Source: Patescibacteria group bacterium
GTDB taxonomy: Bacteria; Patescibacteriota; Minisyncoccia; Portnoybacterales; GWB1-42-6
Reading direction: 5' to 3'
Assembly (NCBI GenBank): GCA_018818145.1
Contig: JAHIST010000011.1
Location: forward strand, 1-24,166
Length of the DNA: 24,166 nucleotides
Shown: in pieces, positions 12,935-20,925 of the stretch
How the letters are laid out: every line of letters begins with the position of its first letter
How positions within the stretch are numbered: position 1 is the first letter of the stretch
Translations under genes and position numbers: made by a program
Notes under the pieces: generated by a model
Told to the model about the DNA's origin: nothing
The model's input: the letters and a program-made list of their open reading frames with translations, nothing else
Databases searched by the model: none

Positions 12935-14311
12935 TTATGAAATTTGCTTCCCGCTCTCTTTTTCTTTACTTCTCTTTCTCAAGATAAAAAGCAAGACCAA
13001 AATTACCAAAACAATTATCAGCAAAATCAGCCAGCCCTTCCAGCCCATAGCGCCGATAGCGGCAAAGAAATTGCCGAATAATCCTATGGTTGAAGTTTCT
13101 GTCTCAATTTGGCCTTCCTTTTTTTCTGTTTCGGCCGACACCCCTTGAGCGGCTTCTGCCAATGTTTTGATTTCTTCTTCTTCAGCGATTTTCGGCGCTC
13201 CTGATTGAGAAAGATTTGCTTGGCCGGTTACTCCAGCTCCCGCCCCTTCGGACAACCCGGAAATTTCCTCTTCCGGCGAGCCGCCTTGGCCAATTCCTTC
13301 TTTTGTTGCCAGCGTTGTAAAACTATGCTCTTGGCTGATGGCTAAAGAAGCGTGAGAAACCGCGCGGAAATAGTAAGTGACACTAGACGTCAAGCCGGTT
13401 ATGGTCACTGAATGGCCGACCACCTTTAGCTGACCGCTATCATCGCCCGACTTAATAAAAGCGTATCCGTATTTTGGTTCTCCCGCGCTCAAACTAAATT
13501 TTCCTGGAACCGTGTCATAAATAACCTCGCTCGTTGACAGATAGGATGTTGTCCATGTAATTATAACGCTTGTCACTCCTATATAAGGAACGGTCTCACT
13601 TTGAATCGTCAGCCCCGGCGGCAAACCGCCACCTACACCGATGATAGTTCCCATTCCCTCTCCTGGCCCCAGCGGGGTCAACCCGCCTTCAGTTCCTTCA
13701 AAACCAACCAGAATGTCAAACTTGGTGGTTTTGGTCGTGATTTTACTCTGCCAGTCATTCCCTGTATCAGACGGAAAAGAAATTATGATATCGTATTGAA
13801 TCGTTGCGCCGCCGGCCAAATCCGACAAATAAGTTTCGCCGTTTTTATAAAAATCAAAAAGAGTTTTTGAGCCGGCTAAACCGCCAAAAATATCAGTCGC
13901 GCCTTGTTTAATGACAATTAATAAAGCGCGCGACAAATCATCGCTGGGAACATTATTCGGATTAGGAAATCCCGCATAATTAATCGCTTCCATTGCTATT
14001 CTTTGGGTTGGCTCGCTGTTATTGGTCACTCTTATCAAACGCGCAACATCTTGCCCGGGCAAAAAATTAGTTTCGTTAAAAATGGTAGCTGAAAAAGAAT
14101 GCCAGCTGCTTCCTCCGTCAGACGAATATTCAACTATTAACTCCTCAACAACAGTAGCCTTTGCCGGCAGGGCAAGCAAAAATCCCGCTCCAAAAATCGC
14201 GATTGAAAAGATTAAAATTTTTACCCCGTTAGAAATTTTAAATCGCTCCTGACATTTTAGAATGTTAAGGAATGAAAAATTTCTAATGGGGATTTTTGAA
14301 AGTCTGTTCAT
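12935..14311 (-). CDS. Membrane-anchored extracellular protein with an Fn3-like domain
   Basis: The 458-residue protein has an N-terminal signal segment (KILIFSIAIFGAGFLLALPA, about residues 31-50), a beta-rich first domain (about 55-210, EYSSDGGSSWHSF), a Gly-rich linker, an Fn3 or phosphatase-N-like domain (about 235-335, SVIITWTTSYLSTSEVIYDT), an acidic linker and a C-terminal membrane helix (about 426-446) followed by RKRSKEKE. It should be exported and held by its C-terminus. A 69-bp palindromic element lies in frame at residues 7-29, so the original N-terminus was probably MNRLSK joined to KILIFSI. No SD is visible. Confidence 0.82.
   Translation of the reverse strand: MNRLSKIPIRNFSFLNILKCQERFKISNGVKILIFSIAIFGAGFLLALPAKATVVEELIVEYSSDGGSSWHSFSATIFNETNFLPGQDVARLIRVTNNSEPTQRIAMEAINYAGFPNPNNVPSDDLSRALLIVIKQGATDIFGGLAGSKTLFDFYKNGETYLSDLAGGATIQYDIIISFPSDTGNDWQSKITTKTTKFDILVGFEGTEGGLTPLGPGEGMGTIIGVGGGLPPGLTIQSETVPYIGVTSVIITWTTSYLSTSEVIYDTVPGKFSLSAGEPKYGYAFIKSGDDSGQLKVVGHSVTITGLTSSVTYYFRAVSHASLAISQEHSFTTLATKEGIGQGGSPEEEISGLSEGAGAGVTGQANLSQSGAPKIAEEEEIKTLAEAAQGVSAETEKKEGQIETETSTIGLFGNFFAAIGAMGWKGWLILLIIVLVILVLLFILRKRSKEKESGKQIS
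14223..14291. repeat. ACCCCGTTAGA-family element inside a coding region
   Basis: Ends ACCCCGTTAGAAATTT (14223-14238) and AAATTTCTAATGGGG (14277-14291) pair with one mismatch; ACATT-TTAG-AATGT makes an inner hairpin. The element is 69 bp, a multiple of three, and is translated as residues 7-29 of the Fn3 protein without breaking the frame. Confidence 0.82.
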
Positions 14312-14322
14312 TTGCTTTTTTT

Positions 14323-14391
14323 AAATCTCCCCTAACCCCTCCTAAAGGAGGGGAACGATTCCTCCCCTTTAGGGGAGGTTAGGAGGGATTT
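14323..14391. repeat. Cloverleaf element of the TCCCCTAACCCCTCC type
   Basis: The outer arms AAATCTCCCCTAA (14323-14335) and TTAGGAGGGATTT (14379-14391) pair with two mismatches and enclose two hairpins with 8-bp stems: CCCCTCCT-AA-AGGAGGGG (14336-14353) and CCTCCCCT-TT-AGGGGAGG (14361-14378). The right end touches the stop codon of the lamin-tail gene. It probably also serves as a 3' hairpin. Confidence 0.85.
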
Positions 14392-16523
14392 TATTGATCC
14401 GCGCCTCCGCTATCTGCTCCCGAACCGCTACCAGAATCGCTGCCGCTGCCGCCATCGCCGCTGCCGCCAGAATCATCGCTTGGCGCCGCCGCCGGCTGCG
14501 CTTCTATGGCTGGCGCGGTTTCTATGACTGTTGTTTCCTGATCGCCCGCAGTTGTATCTCCGGCTGGAGGTTGTTCGTTTTCAATAGTTTCTTGGGCTAT
14601 CGGCTGTTCGGCTATTTCTGTTTGCTCCTCGCCTTGCTCTGTCGTGATTTCTGTCTCTGGCAAGATTTCTGTCTCAATTAATGTTTCCTCCTCCTGCGAC
14701 TCTTCTATCTGCGTTTCTTCTACTATATTGTCTACTGTTTCCTCTACTGCCTCGTCTGCTGTTTCATCTATTGTCTCGTCTGTTGTTTCATCCGAGCCTG
14801 TCTGCTCAACCGAATTAAAAGTTCCGCTTTCTCCGACAGGACAGCTTAAATCATCTTCCAAAACGCCAGCCGAGCTGTTGGATTCAGAACCACCTATTTC
14901 TGTTGTTTCGTCTGTGATTTGTTCTTCTGTTATGTCTTCTTCTATAATTTCTAACCCCTGTTCCTCATCTTCAATCCCGCCTCTGATGACTTCGCTCTCA
15001 TCAATCACGCCCTCGCTAATCAATTGGTCAACCAGTTGTTGGTCTTCCGGATTTAAAGCGTCATAGTCAATGGGCGGGCAGAAATCTTCGCTGCTGGTCG
15101 CAACCTGCACCATAAAGTTTTCCGGGCCCGTGGCTTTCACTTTGATTCTGGCATGCGACGAGGGAACATAATAACCGTTAATGAAAAGCGGAACCTTCCA
15201 GCTGAAAATTCCATCGTTTTCAGTGCTGGTGGCAATAGCGGCCCAAGTGGCACCACTATTTTTGGAATAATAAATATCAATGCTTAAGTCGGCGTCAGGG
15301 CCATTAAGATTGGTCGCTGTCCATAAAATATTATAGTCATGTCCCACATACCAAACTTCTCCGCCAATAGGATAATCCAATGTAAGCGAAGGCAAAGCCA
15401 AATCCTGCCAGTCAGAAACTTGGTCAGTATCAAAACCGCTGGGCACGCGCGCCAGCATATGGCCTTCGGGCGCATCCGCCACGCCCGGGTTCCAAAGGTT
15501 AGAATTATAATTATCCCAGCTGGGACTTGGCGCTCCCCAATTCATCTGGTCAACAATATTTCCATTTTTATCTTTCAAAACCAGCATATCGGCGGTATTG
15601 GCTAAACCATTACCAATTTTTTCGCCTAAAATAATTTTTATTACATTGTCCGGCAATTCCCAATAACCCGTTCCTGGCGCCCAGGTGCTGGCGTTTTTAG
15701 AAACTACGGCAAAACTTAACGCCGGAATAGTAATATTGGCATTAATGGTAGAGGTCGCGTAATTATCAATAATGGTCCAGTCTTTTACATTAATATCTTC
15801 GTCAGTCGGATTATACAATTCTATCCATTCATCTGGATTAGAGGTGTCGCCCTCATTTCCTTTATCAGCAGCTACATCATAATAAACTTTATTGATAACC
15901 ACGCTCGGCCACTCGCCCGACGCAATCGTCCGGTTGATTTCTTCTGTGTCGCTGAATCCCGCGCCTTCCAGTTGCTCGCCGTCAAAAACAAATTTGAATT
16001 CGCACATTTTATTTTGCAAACTTTTGCTGGCGCTGGTCAGCCGCGCGTCAAAAGTCAAACCAATGGCCAAAGAAAACATTGTGGTGGTTGAAGTAAAGCT
16101 CGCCAGCGACTGATATGTATTATTTATATTATCTTCCAGTTCTAAAAAATCGCACAAAGTTCCGCTGGCGTTGGCAACTTTCGCGCCATAAACAAAATCC
16201 AGCAAACCGTCGTTTTGCAGTAAAATCGTGCTGGTGGCGTTTTGCGTTGGCGAAACCAAAGGCGAAAAATCATCACCGCTCAAAGAAAAATCAAGCGTGC
16301 TGGCGACAAAAGAATTTTCTGAACTGTTTTCCGTGTCATTTAAATAGCCAAAAGTCCGGCCAATCGCCGCCAAACCGGCCCAATTCAAACTGACCAGCAA
16401 AACGAAAACCACCAGCGAGGTCAGGCTTTTTTTGAAACAAAAAACTTCAGAGCGCCCTCTCCGTTTTTTAGTTTTCCTCTCTGCTGGCTTTGATTTTTTC
16501 ATAGCCGAGTCTACATAACGCAT
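14391..16523 (-). CDS. Large exported protein with SipW-like signal, lamin-tail domain and acidic tail
   Basis: The 710-residue protein starts with a basic stretch (KKSKPAERKTKKRRGRSE) and a membrane segment (33-58), then GYLNDTENSSENSF, which resembles the SDTETSTGN motif after SipW-type signal peptides. A TasA-like beta region follows (to about 200), then a lamin-tail domain (about 206-375; SNPDEWIELYNPTDEDINVK), a KNH/Kre9-like Ig domain (about 380-480; LDYPIGGEVWYVGHDYNILW), a Glu/Thr-rich low-complexity region (about 490-680) and a Gly/Ser-rich end. No sorting motif or C-terminal helix is seen. It is a likely fibre or matrix partner of the TasA-like proteins. ATG 16523 or 16502; neither has an SD. 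Confidence 0.85.
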   Translation of the reverse strand: MRYVDSAMKKSKPAERKTKKRRGRSEVFCFKKSLTSLVVFVLLVSLNWAGLAAIGRTFGYLNDTENSSENSFVASTLDFSLSGDDFSPLVSPTQNATSTILLQNDGLLDFVYGAKVANASGTLCDFLELEDNINNTYQSLASFTSTTTMFSLAIGLTFDARLTSASKSLQNKMCEFKFVFDGEQLEGAGFSDTEEINRTIASGEWPSVVINKVYYDVAADKGNEGDTSNPDEWIELYNPTDEDINVKDWTIIDNYATSTINANITIPALSFAVVSKNASTWAPGTGYWELPDNVIKIILGEKIGNGLANTADMLVLKDKNGNIVDQMNWGAPSPSWDNYNSNLWNPGVADAPEGHMLARVPSGFDTDQVSDWQDLALPSLTLDYPIGGEVWYVGHDYNILWTATNLNGPDADLSIDIYYSKNSGATWAAIATSTENDGIFSWKVPLFINGYYVPSSHARIKVKATGPENFMVQVATSSEDFCPPIDYDALNPEDQQLVDQLISEGVIDESEVIRGGIEDEEQGLEIIEEDITEEQITDETTEIGGSESNSSAGVLEDDLSCPVGESGTFNSVEQTGSDETTDETIDETADEAVEETVDNIVEETQIEESQEEETLIETEILPETEITTEQGEEQTEIAEQPIAQETIENEQPPAGDTTAGDQETTVIETAPAIEAQPAAAPSDDSGGSGDGGSGSDSGSGSGADSGGADQ

Positions 16524-16534
16524 TAACTGGAATT

Positions 16535-16590
16535 ATGAATTAGGAATTAGGAATTATGAATAAATTCTGACTTGTAACTTAAAACTTGAA
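16535..16590. repeat. AT-rich low-complexity repeats (GAATTAGGAATTATG; AACTTGAAACTTA)
   Basis: GAATTAG and GAATTATG words repeat in tandem, followed by TAACTTAAAACTTGAAACTT. A comparable stretch of TTTTATG and TTTTACG words lies on the other side of the four-helix-bundle gene (16943-16982). Confidence 0.5.
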
Positions 16591-16592
16591 AC

Positions 16593-16940
16593 TTATAGCT
16601 TGCGGATTATGCCCCAGAGCATTTTCCCTATATCCTCGGCAAGCCCTGTGGCTTTTTCGTATTCTTCCCGAGACAGATATTTTTCTACGAAACAAAAATG
16701 TAAAAGATATTTTGACTCCTTTAATGAGCCATAAGAAATTTCAAGGAAATTTTTATGAACCTTATCCTTTATTCTTGCATAGCCCTCTATGTAATTCAGA
16801 ATCACCGATAAGGCAGACCTTCTAAGTTGAGAAACAGTACCGTATATTTCTTCCTTAGGAAAATTTCTCGTTACCCTATAAACCGAGTGTGCATATTCGT
16901 CCATCTTCGCTTTCAGCTTATCGTGATAAGTTGTCTCCAT
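16593..16940 (-). CDS. Four-helix-bundle protein, S23/23S-rRNA IVP family
   Basis: The 115-residue all-alpha protein contains YHDKLKAKMDEYAHSVYRVT, FPKEEIYGTVSQLRRSALSV, IEGYARIKDKVHKNFLEISY and a final helix. The FPKEE-Y-L-Q-RR-S-I--N--EG pattern fits the TIGR02436 family, known from ORFs in 23S rRNA intervening sequences and related to the Avd protein of diversity-generating retroelements. Its cellular role is unsettled. It separates the sipW-like gene from the lamin-tail gene and is flanked on both sides by AT-rich low-complexity repeats, which suggests that it moved into the locus. Confidence 0.85.
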   Translation of the reverse strand: METTYHDKLKAKMDEYAHSVYRVTRNFPKEEIYGTVSQLRRSALSVILNYIEGYARIKDKVHKNFLEISYGSLKESKYLLHFCFVEKYLSREEYEKATGLAEDIGKMLWGIIRKL

Positions 16941-16979
16941 GTCTTTATGTTTCGCGTTTTATGCTATGTGTTTTATGTT

Positions 16980-17510
16980 TTACGCTTCAGATTTTAAGTC
17001 TTTGCTCTTCCTTATCTTCTTCGCTTCATAAATTATCTTTTTAATTTCATCCCCAACAATAATCGCCGCCGGCACCACGATTATCAGTGCAAAGCCGGCC
17101 GGTTTTTTGGCCGCGTCAACCGCGTAGCCGGCATAAGGCACGGAAAATAAAACCTTGCCGATAATTTCGCTTTTTTGAACTTCTTTCGCATCCGGCGCGT
17201 TGTTGGCATCGCCTTTGGTTATATATATAGGATTGCCGTTTTCAACTTTAATATCGTAAATCCGATGAGAAGTCGGCGCTTTGGTTTTTGCTATCTGGCC
17301 AAAAGTAATCACATCGCCGATTTTGTAATCGCTAACCGGTTTCACAATCACCACGCTGCCGGTTTTTATCGCCGGCGCCATTGAGCCGGATTGGACAATC
17401 AGAACTTTGTAGTTACCCGTAATGGGAAAAACTGAAAAAACCAAAAGCAGGGCAATCAAAGCGATGCAGGCGATAAAAACATAATAAATTGCTTTAAATA
17501 TTTTTTTCAT
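16980..17510 (-). CDS. sipW: SipW-type (ER-type) signal peptidase I
   Basis: A 176-residue membrane protease with membrane segments near residues 7-30 and 145-160. The active-site Ser43 is in VQSGSMAPAIKTGSVVIV. The second catalytic residue is His82 in TSHRIYDI, where most bacterial signal peptidases have Lys; this Ser/His form is the ER, archaeal and SipW type. ITKGDANNAPD is the typical third box. In Bacillus SipW cuts TasA and TapA. Here it lies downstream of two genes with SDTETSTGN-type signal regions, which are its expected substrates. No SD precedes the ATG. Confidence 0.93.
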   Translation of the reverse strand: MKKIFKAIYYVFIACIALIALLLVFSVFPITGNYKVLIVQSGSMAPAIKTGSVVIVKPVSDYKIGDVITFGQIAKTKAPTSHRIYDIKVENGNPIYITKGDANNAPDAKEVQKSEIIGKVLFSVPYAGYAVDAAKKPAGFALIIVVPAAIIVGDEIKKIIYEAKKIRKSKDLKSEA

Positions 17511-17541
17511 TATGGATTTTTTCTTTATTCAACCCGCTCTC

Positions 17542-17677
17542 AACGGCTCAACGCCGTTGAGCCGTTTAAATTTAAACTTTTACTCTAGTTAAATTCCGCG
17601 AAACGGACTATTTAACAGGGTGAACCCTCGCTAACAAATCAGTTACTGAATTAGTTACTGAATTAATTCAGTAACTT
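17542..17677. repeat. Cluster of palindromes between the TasA-like gene and sipW
   Basis: AACGGCTCAACG-C-CGTTGAGCCGTT (17542-17566), the overlapping GTTTAAATTTAAAC, a lone ATTTAACAGGGTGAA (17610-17624) that looks like one end of the ACCCTGTTAAAT family, and the 24-bp palindrome AGTTACTGAATT/AATTCAGTAACT (17653-17676) with a preceding direct repeat. No ORF is supported in 17511-17784. Confidence 0.7.
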
Positions 17678-17710
17678 TTAATTGTTAAAACCTTCTTTTA
17701 AAACCTTTAT

Positions 17711-17775
17711 AAGTTGTCTTATGTTGAGTATTTAAACTCACCCTTGCACAAGGATAAAGAGCCATAAGACAACCT
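17711..17775. repeat. 65-bp cloverleaf element after the second TasA-like gene
   Basis: Outer arms AAGTTGTCTTATG (17711-17723) and CATAAGACAACCT (17763-17775) enclose TGAGT-ATTTAA-ACTCA (17725-17740) and CCTTG-CA-CAAGG (17742-17753). It begins 10 bp past the stop codon of the 17785-19050 gene. Its sequence is unrelated to the other families but the shape is the same. Confidence 0.82.
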
Positions 17776-17784
17776 AAAAGATTT

Positions 17785-19050
17785 CTATTGCGGCAAAACT
17801 ACGGCCGCGCACGTGAAATTCGGATTATTCCTCTGCTGTTCCGCGTAGGCTGTCAGAGATGCCAAGAACGAATCTGTCTGGCTAATATCCTGATTACCGA
17901 CGCCCGAACAAGAAATAACACCATCAACGGTTTGCGTTCCAAGACACCAAGCCAAACCAATGTAAGCTGTAGAAGTGGCGGTCAAAGGAAGACGATTCAT
18001 CGTCTTTATATCCTTTAACGCCGCTGGACCATACAGAATTGGTTCGCCCGCATTATATGCGTTATCTTGAGTAGTATCCTCCCACAAAACAGCGCTTAGG
18101 AATTGCGAAAGTTCGCCTGGTTGTCCAGAATCGTTCCCTTCGGCCTCAACTACATCATTTTCATTATCAACCGGATCTGTAACCAACAAACAACTAAAAG
18201 CATCATTATCAAATACATGCATGCTTATAATGTTGGTTCCTCTATCACCCGGTTTTACATCGTCAAAGTTGAAGAATGTTTCTTGTCCAGTCAAATCTTT
18301 TTCGCCCCAAAGCATACAATGGCTCTTAAAGTAGATGTCCTGACAATTCCCGCTGATGTAGAACTTATAAATAAGTCCACCGGGATTGCTGTAAGGAGTG
18401 CCCGGATAACCAACCGGCGTCCAGTTCTTTACTTCAAAAGTAAGAACATTATTTCCCTGCACTATATGGCTGTTCACAAGCGACCCGGGAATATGAAGCA
18501 TATTCTCTTGTCTATAACCGCGCTCCATAGGATTTTCGGCAATTAAAAAGCCGTTAAGCCAAATTTTTATGCTGTTGTCAGAACCTACTGCAAACCAAAG
18601 GTCGGACGAAACAATCGGACCATACCACTCAAATTTCTTCTCAAAAGTGTAGGTGACATCGGTTGTGGTATCTTCCTGTCTGGTCGGATCCGATTCCCAA
18701 ATCCATTTAGCGCCGGCTGCCTGAAGTATAGGATCATTCTGCGCTGTCCAAGCTGTATGGATAAAGTGAGGTTCGTTGGTTCCAACAAAAATCGCTGGAT
18801 ATGGAGTTACAGCAACTCCATTTCTCTTGACCACCATATTTGTCGGGTCGCTTATAAGAGTTAAATTGCAAGTATTACAATCAACATCATTATAAGTTTG
18901 CCTGACATGGTCCACCTTCAAATCCATACTTCCGGCAACGAAAATGTTGCCGGTACTGGTTTCCGTATCGCTGAACAAACCAACAGTCACACCAACAGCA
19001 ATCACCGTAACCGCTCCAATAATACTTAAACTAATTAGTATTTTCTTCAT
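17785..19050 (-). CDS. TasA/CalY-like secreted protein with an inserted sugar-binding-like domain
   Basis: The 421-residue protein begins MKKILISLSIIGAVTVIAVG, followed by LFSDTETSTGNIFVAGSMDL, the SipW-substrate motif. The TasA/camelysin (M73) beta-sandwich follows, including FNFDDVKPGDRGTNIISMHV, FSCLLVTD, GLAWCLGT and FTCAAVVL. Compared with its paralogue upstream it has about 180 extra residues (55-235). Part of these (115-215; AKWIWESD, FEKKF, SDNSIKIWLNGFLIAENP, VLTFEVKNW) resembles galactose-binding-like beta-sandwiches of glycosidases. It is probably a fibre subunit or adhesin on the cell surface. The SD (GGAGGAG, 5 nt spacing) is strong. Confidence 0.88.
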   Translation of the reverse strand: MKKILISLSIIGAVTVIAVGVTVGLFSDTETSTGNIFVAGSMDLKVDHVRQTYNDVDCNTCNLTLISDPTNMVVKRNGVAVTPYPAIFVGTNEPHFIHTAWTAQNDPILQAAGAKWIWESDPTRQEDTTTDVTYTFEKKFEWYGPIVSSDLWFAVGSDNSIKIWLNGFLIAENPMERGYRQENMLHIPGSLVNSHIVQGNNVLTFEVKNWTPVGYPGTPYSNPGGLIYKFYISGNCQDIYFKSHCMLWGEKDLTGQETFFNFDDVKPGDRGTNIISMHVFDNDAFSCLLVTDPVDNENDVVEAEGNDSGQPGELSQFLSAVLWEDTTQDNAYNAGEPILYGPAALKDIKTMNRLPLTATSTAYIGLAWCLGTQTVDGVISCSGVGNQDISQTDSFLASLTAYAEQQRNNPNFTCAAVVLPQ

Positions 19051-19072
19051 AATTACTCCTCCATTTGACCCT

Positions 19073-19099
19073 CCCCCGCCTTTTTAAAAAAGGCGGGGG
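19073..19099 (-). terminator. GC-rich hairpin between the two TasA-like genes
   Basis: CCCCCGCCTTTTT and AAAAAGGCGGGGG form a 13-bp stem with a 1-nt loop in the 70-bp gap, upstream of the SD of the second gene. There is no T-run after it, so it could end part of the transcripts or protect the upstream message, giving unequal amounts of the two proteins. Confidence 0.6.
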
Positions 19100-19120
19100 T
19101 GTCTTACTAATAACTGAGCA

Positions 19121-20425
19121 TTAATTGTTTGTGTCGCTGTAGATGATCAGGTCTGTTTCAAACAGATAATTTGCTGGATTCCAAGAAGTCAACTTCTTGG
19201 CAGTAGAATCATAATCGCTTGATGGCACTAACCATATCTTCGCTCCTCTGCACATATTGTAGAAATCTGGAGATACACAGTAGTCTGCTGCGATGCTGCC
19301 GTTCCAGTCATTAGCAGCCGGCAAATCCATACCAAGATTTATACTTTGACTTGTTACGGAAATATTACCGCTTCCACTGGCTGTAAATGTGCCGATCACT
19401 GCTCCTGGACTGTCTCCGCCCCAATTTGTGTATCTATCTTGCTTGTCAGCGTAGTAAATCAGCTTATATTCTACACCTGTTATTTGTAAACCACTGGCAG
19501 TGAAATTGTAGCTGAATGTGTCTCCGGATGTTTGATAGGTCAAAGTTCCTATCTTATCGTCACTTATCCTTTCCCAATTTTGGTTTTTATTGTCCAAGAT
19601 CAATGTCTTTGTTCTAACGGCGCTGCAGACGAAACCTGGGTTGTTTCTGGCTTGTTCTGCGTAGAAAGTAATGTTGCCCATTAAGTTATCAGACTGGGCA
19701 GCATTATTAACTGAAGCGCCATTACATGTTACGCCCGGATTTATAGTAGGATTACTACCTTGATCTTGTGCGACATCACCTCTTGTTAGCGTTCCGAAAC
19801 ACCATGCTTTCCCGATGTATTTCGTATCGTTAGCGTCCATAGGATCAGCTGACTGACGTGTCCAAACATTCGTATGTCCTGAATCAGCCAACGCATAAGT
19901 TACACCGTTAAGTACTTGGGAAGCGGGTCCTTGTACAATAACTTCTTCATTATTTTCAAGCACATTATCGCCGTCGTCTGCCCAGAAAATGAAATTAAGA
20001 TCCCGAGCTAATTCACCGTTGAAAGATCCGCTCGCATCGCAATTCGGGTCATCGCCTCGCTCCGGCTCTGTGCAGGTCACGTCGTTGTTCGCCGTAATGT
20101 CAATGGTGGCGCATAGCCAAGCGTCGTTGCTGTTAACGTGAAGAGAAACAGTGTCTTCGCCCAAATCACCGGGTTTCAAATCGGAAAAATTAAAGAAAAG
20201 TTCATTGGTTAAATTCCTAAGGTCCCAAGTTGTGCCTCCTTGCAACATCATATCTCCGATGCCATTTGAACGATAACTGGTGTTATCAACCGTTAAATCA
20301 ATTTCACCAGCGGTGAAAGTGTTACCGGTTGAGGTTTCGGTGTCGCTGAAGAATGATGTCGTCGCGCCGATGGCGATAATCGCCACAGCCGCGATGATTG
20401 ACAAACTAATTATTATTTTTTTCAT
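19121..20425 (-). CDS. TasA/CalY-like secreted fibre protein
   Basis: The 434-residue protein starts MKKIIISLSIIAAVAIIAIG, then TTSFFSDTETSTGNTFTAGE, the SipW-type signal and processing region. The TasA-like core follows to about residue 300 (NFSDLKPGDLGEDTVSLHV, AWLCATIDI, KAWCFGTL, CNGASVNNAAQSDN, NITFYAEQARNNPGFVC); conserved Cys residues match those of the downstream paralogue. A further beta-rich domain of about 130 residues completes it. It is probably the main subunit of an extracellular fibre or sheath. The frame is open upstream to 20557, but only the ATG at 20425 gives a proper signal peptide. Confidence 0.88.
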   Translation of the reverse strand: MKKIIISLSIIAAVAIIAIGATTSFFSDTETSTGNTFTAGEIDLTVDNTSYRSNGIGDMMLQGGTTWDLRNLTNELFFNFSDLKPGDLGEDTVSLHVNSNDAWLCATIDITANNDVTCTEPERGDDPNCDASGSFNGELARDLNFIFWADDGDNVLENNEEVIVQGPASQVLNGVTYALADSGHTNVWTRQSADPMDANDTKYIGKAWCFGTLTRGDVAQDQGSNPTINPGVTCNGASVNNAAQSDNLMGNITFYAEQARNNPGFVCSAVRTKTLILDNKNQNWERISDDKIGTLTYQTSGDTFSYNFTASGLQITGVEYKLIYYADKQDRYTNWGGDSPGAVIGTFTASGSGNISVTSQSINLGMDLPAANDWNGSIAADYCVSPDFYNMCRGAKIWLVPSSDYDSTAKKLTSWNPANYLFETDLIIYSDTNN

Positions 20426-20627
20426 TGTTTTATTTTTTTCGGTTAAGACAAGCAATTTAATTCCAAAGTTCGACCTGAGCTTTTCGGCACTTTGGTTTTT
20501 TCCGCAAAAAATGCGGCAAATTATTTGACCTAACCATTTTCCATACTCTACGGCCATTGGCCCTCGGGTATGAATAATTAATTATTTTTAACTGCTAATC
20601 TGCTTTAAATTACGAAACTTCTCTTTC
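20426..20627. other. Leader region of the TasA-like gene, no separate gene
   Basis: No supported gene is present. On the minus strand CCGCA-TTTTT-TGCGG-like pairing around 20508-20522 and CGAACTTT/AAAGT words suggest a structured leader, but no known riboswitch pattern is recognised. Confidence 0.4.
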
Positions 20628-20831
20628 TGTCATTCCGTGCTTGCCTGCCCCGTTGTAATGTGAAGCATTTACTTCGGGGACACGGAATCCAGATTTTCTC
20701 CTCCTCTTAAGATAAGAGGAGGTTGGGAGGAGTTATGAATTATAACTCACCCTACCCCTCTCTTATATTAAGAGAGGGAACTGGATTCCCGCTGAAGTTT
20801 ACCCCGAATTTATTTCGGGGCGGGAATGACA
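20628..20831. repeat. Nested TGTCATTCC repeat with another element inside
   Basis: The outer arms TGTCATTCCGTG (from 20628) and CGGGAATGACA (to 20831), with CGGAATCCAG and CTGGATTCCC farther in, form a TGTCATTCC-family element. Each arm holds its own hairpin (right: CCCCGAA-TTTAT-TTCGGGG). In the middle, 20700-20778 is a different unit of three hairpins: CCTCCTCTTA-AGA-TAAGAGGAGG, AGTTAT-GAATT-ATAACT and CCCTCTCTTA-TAT-TAAGAGAGGG. One repeat seems to have landed in the apex of another. Confidence 0.8.
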
Positions 20832-20925
20832 TTTGGATATATTCCGTAACTCAAAGTAATTGTTAATAAGTGGCTCGCCTTAGTTCCGTTTCGCAGAACC
20901 AAGAAAAGCCACTTTTCGACCTTTT

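Noticed and set aside
14640..15010. Plus-strand Ser/Thr/Val-rich ORF
   Set aside because: It is the antisense of the Glu/Thr-rich tail of the lamin-tail protein.
20426..20557. N-terminal extension of 44 residues on the TasA-like protein
   Set aside because: It would bury the signal peptide; the ATG at 20425 gives the same N-terminus as the paralogue.
20430..20560. Cyclic-di-GMP or other riboswitch in the TasA leader
   Set aside because: Some hairpins and A-rich loops exist but no known consensus could be matched by eye.
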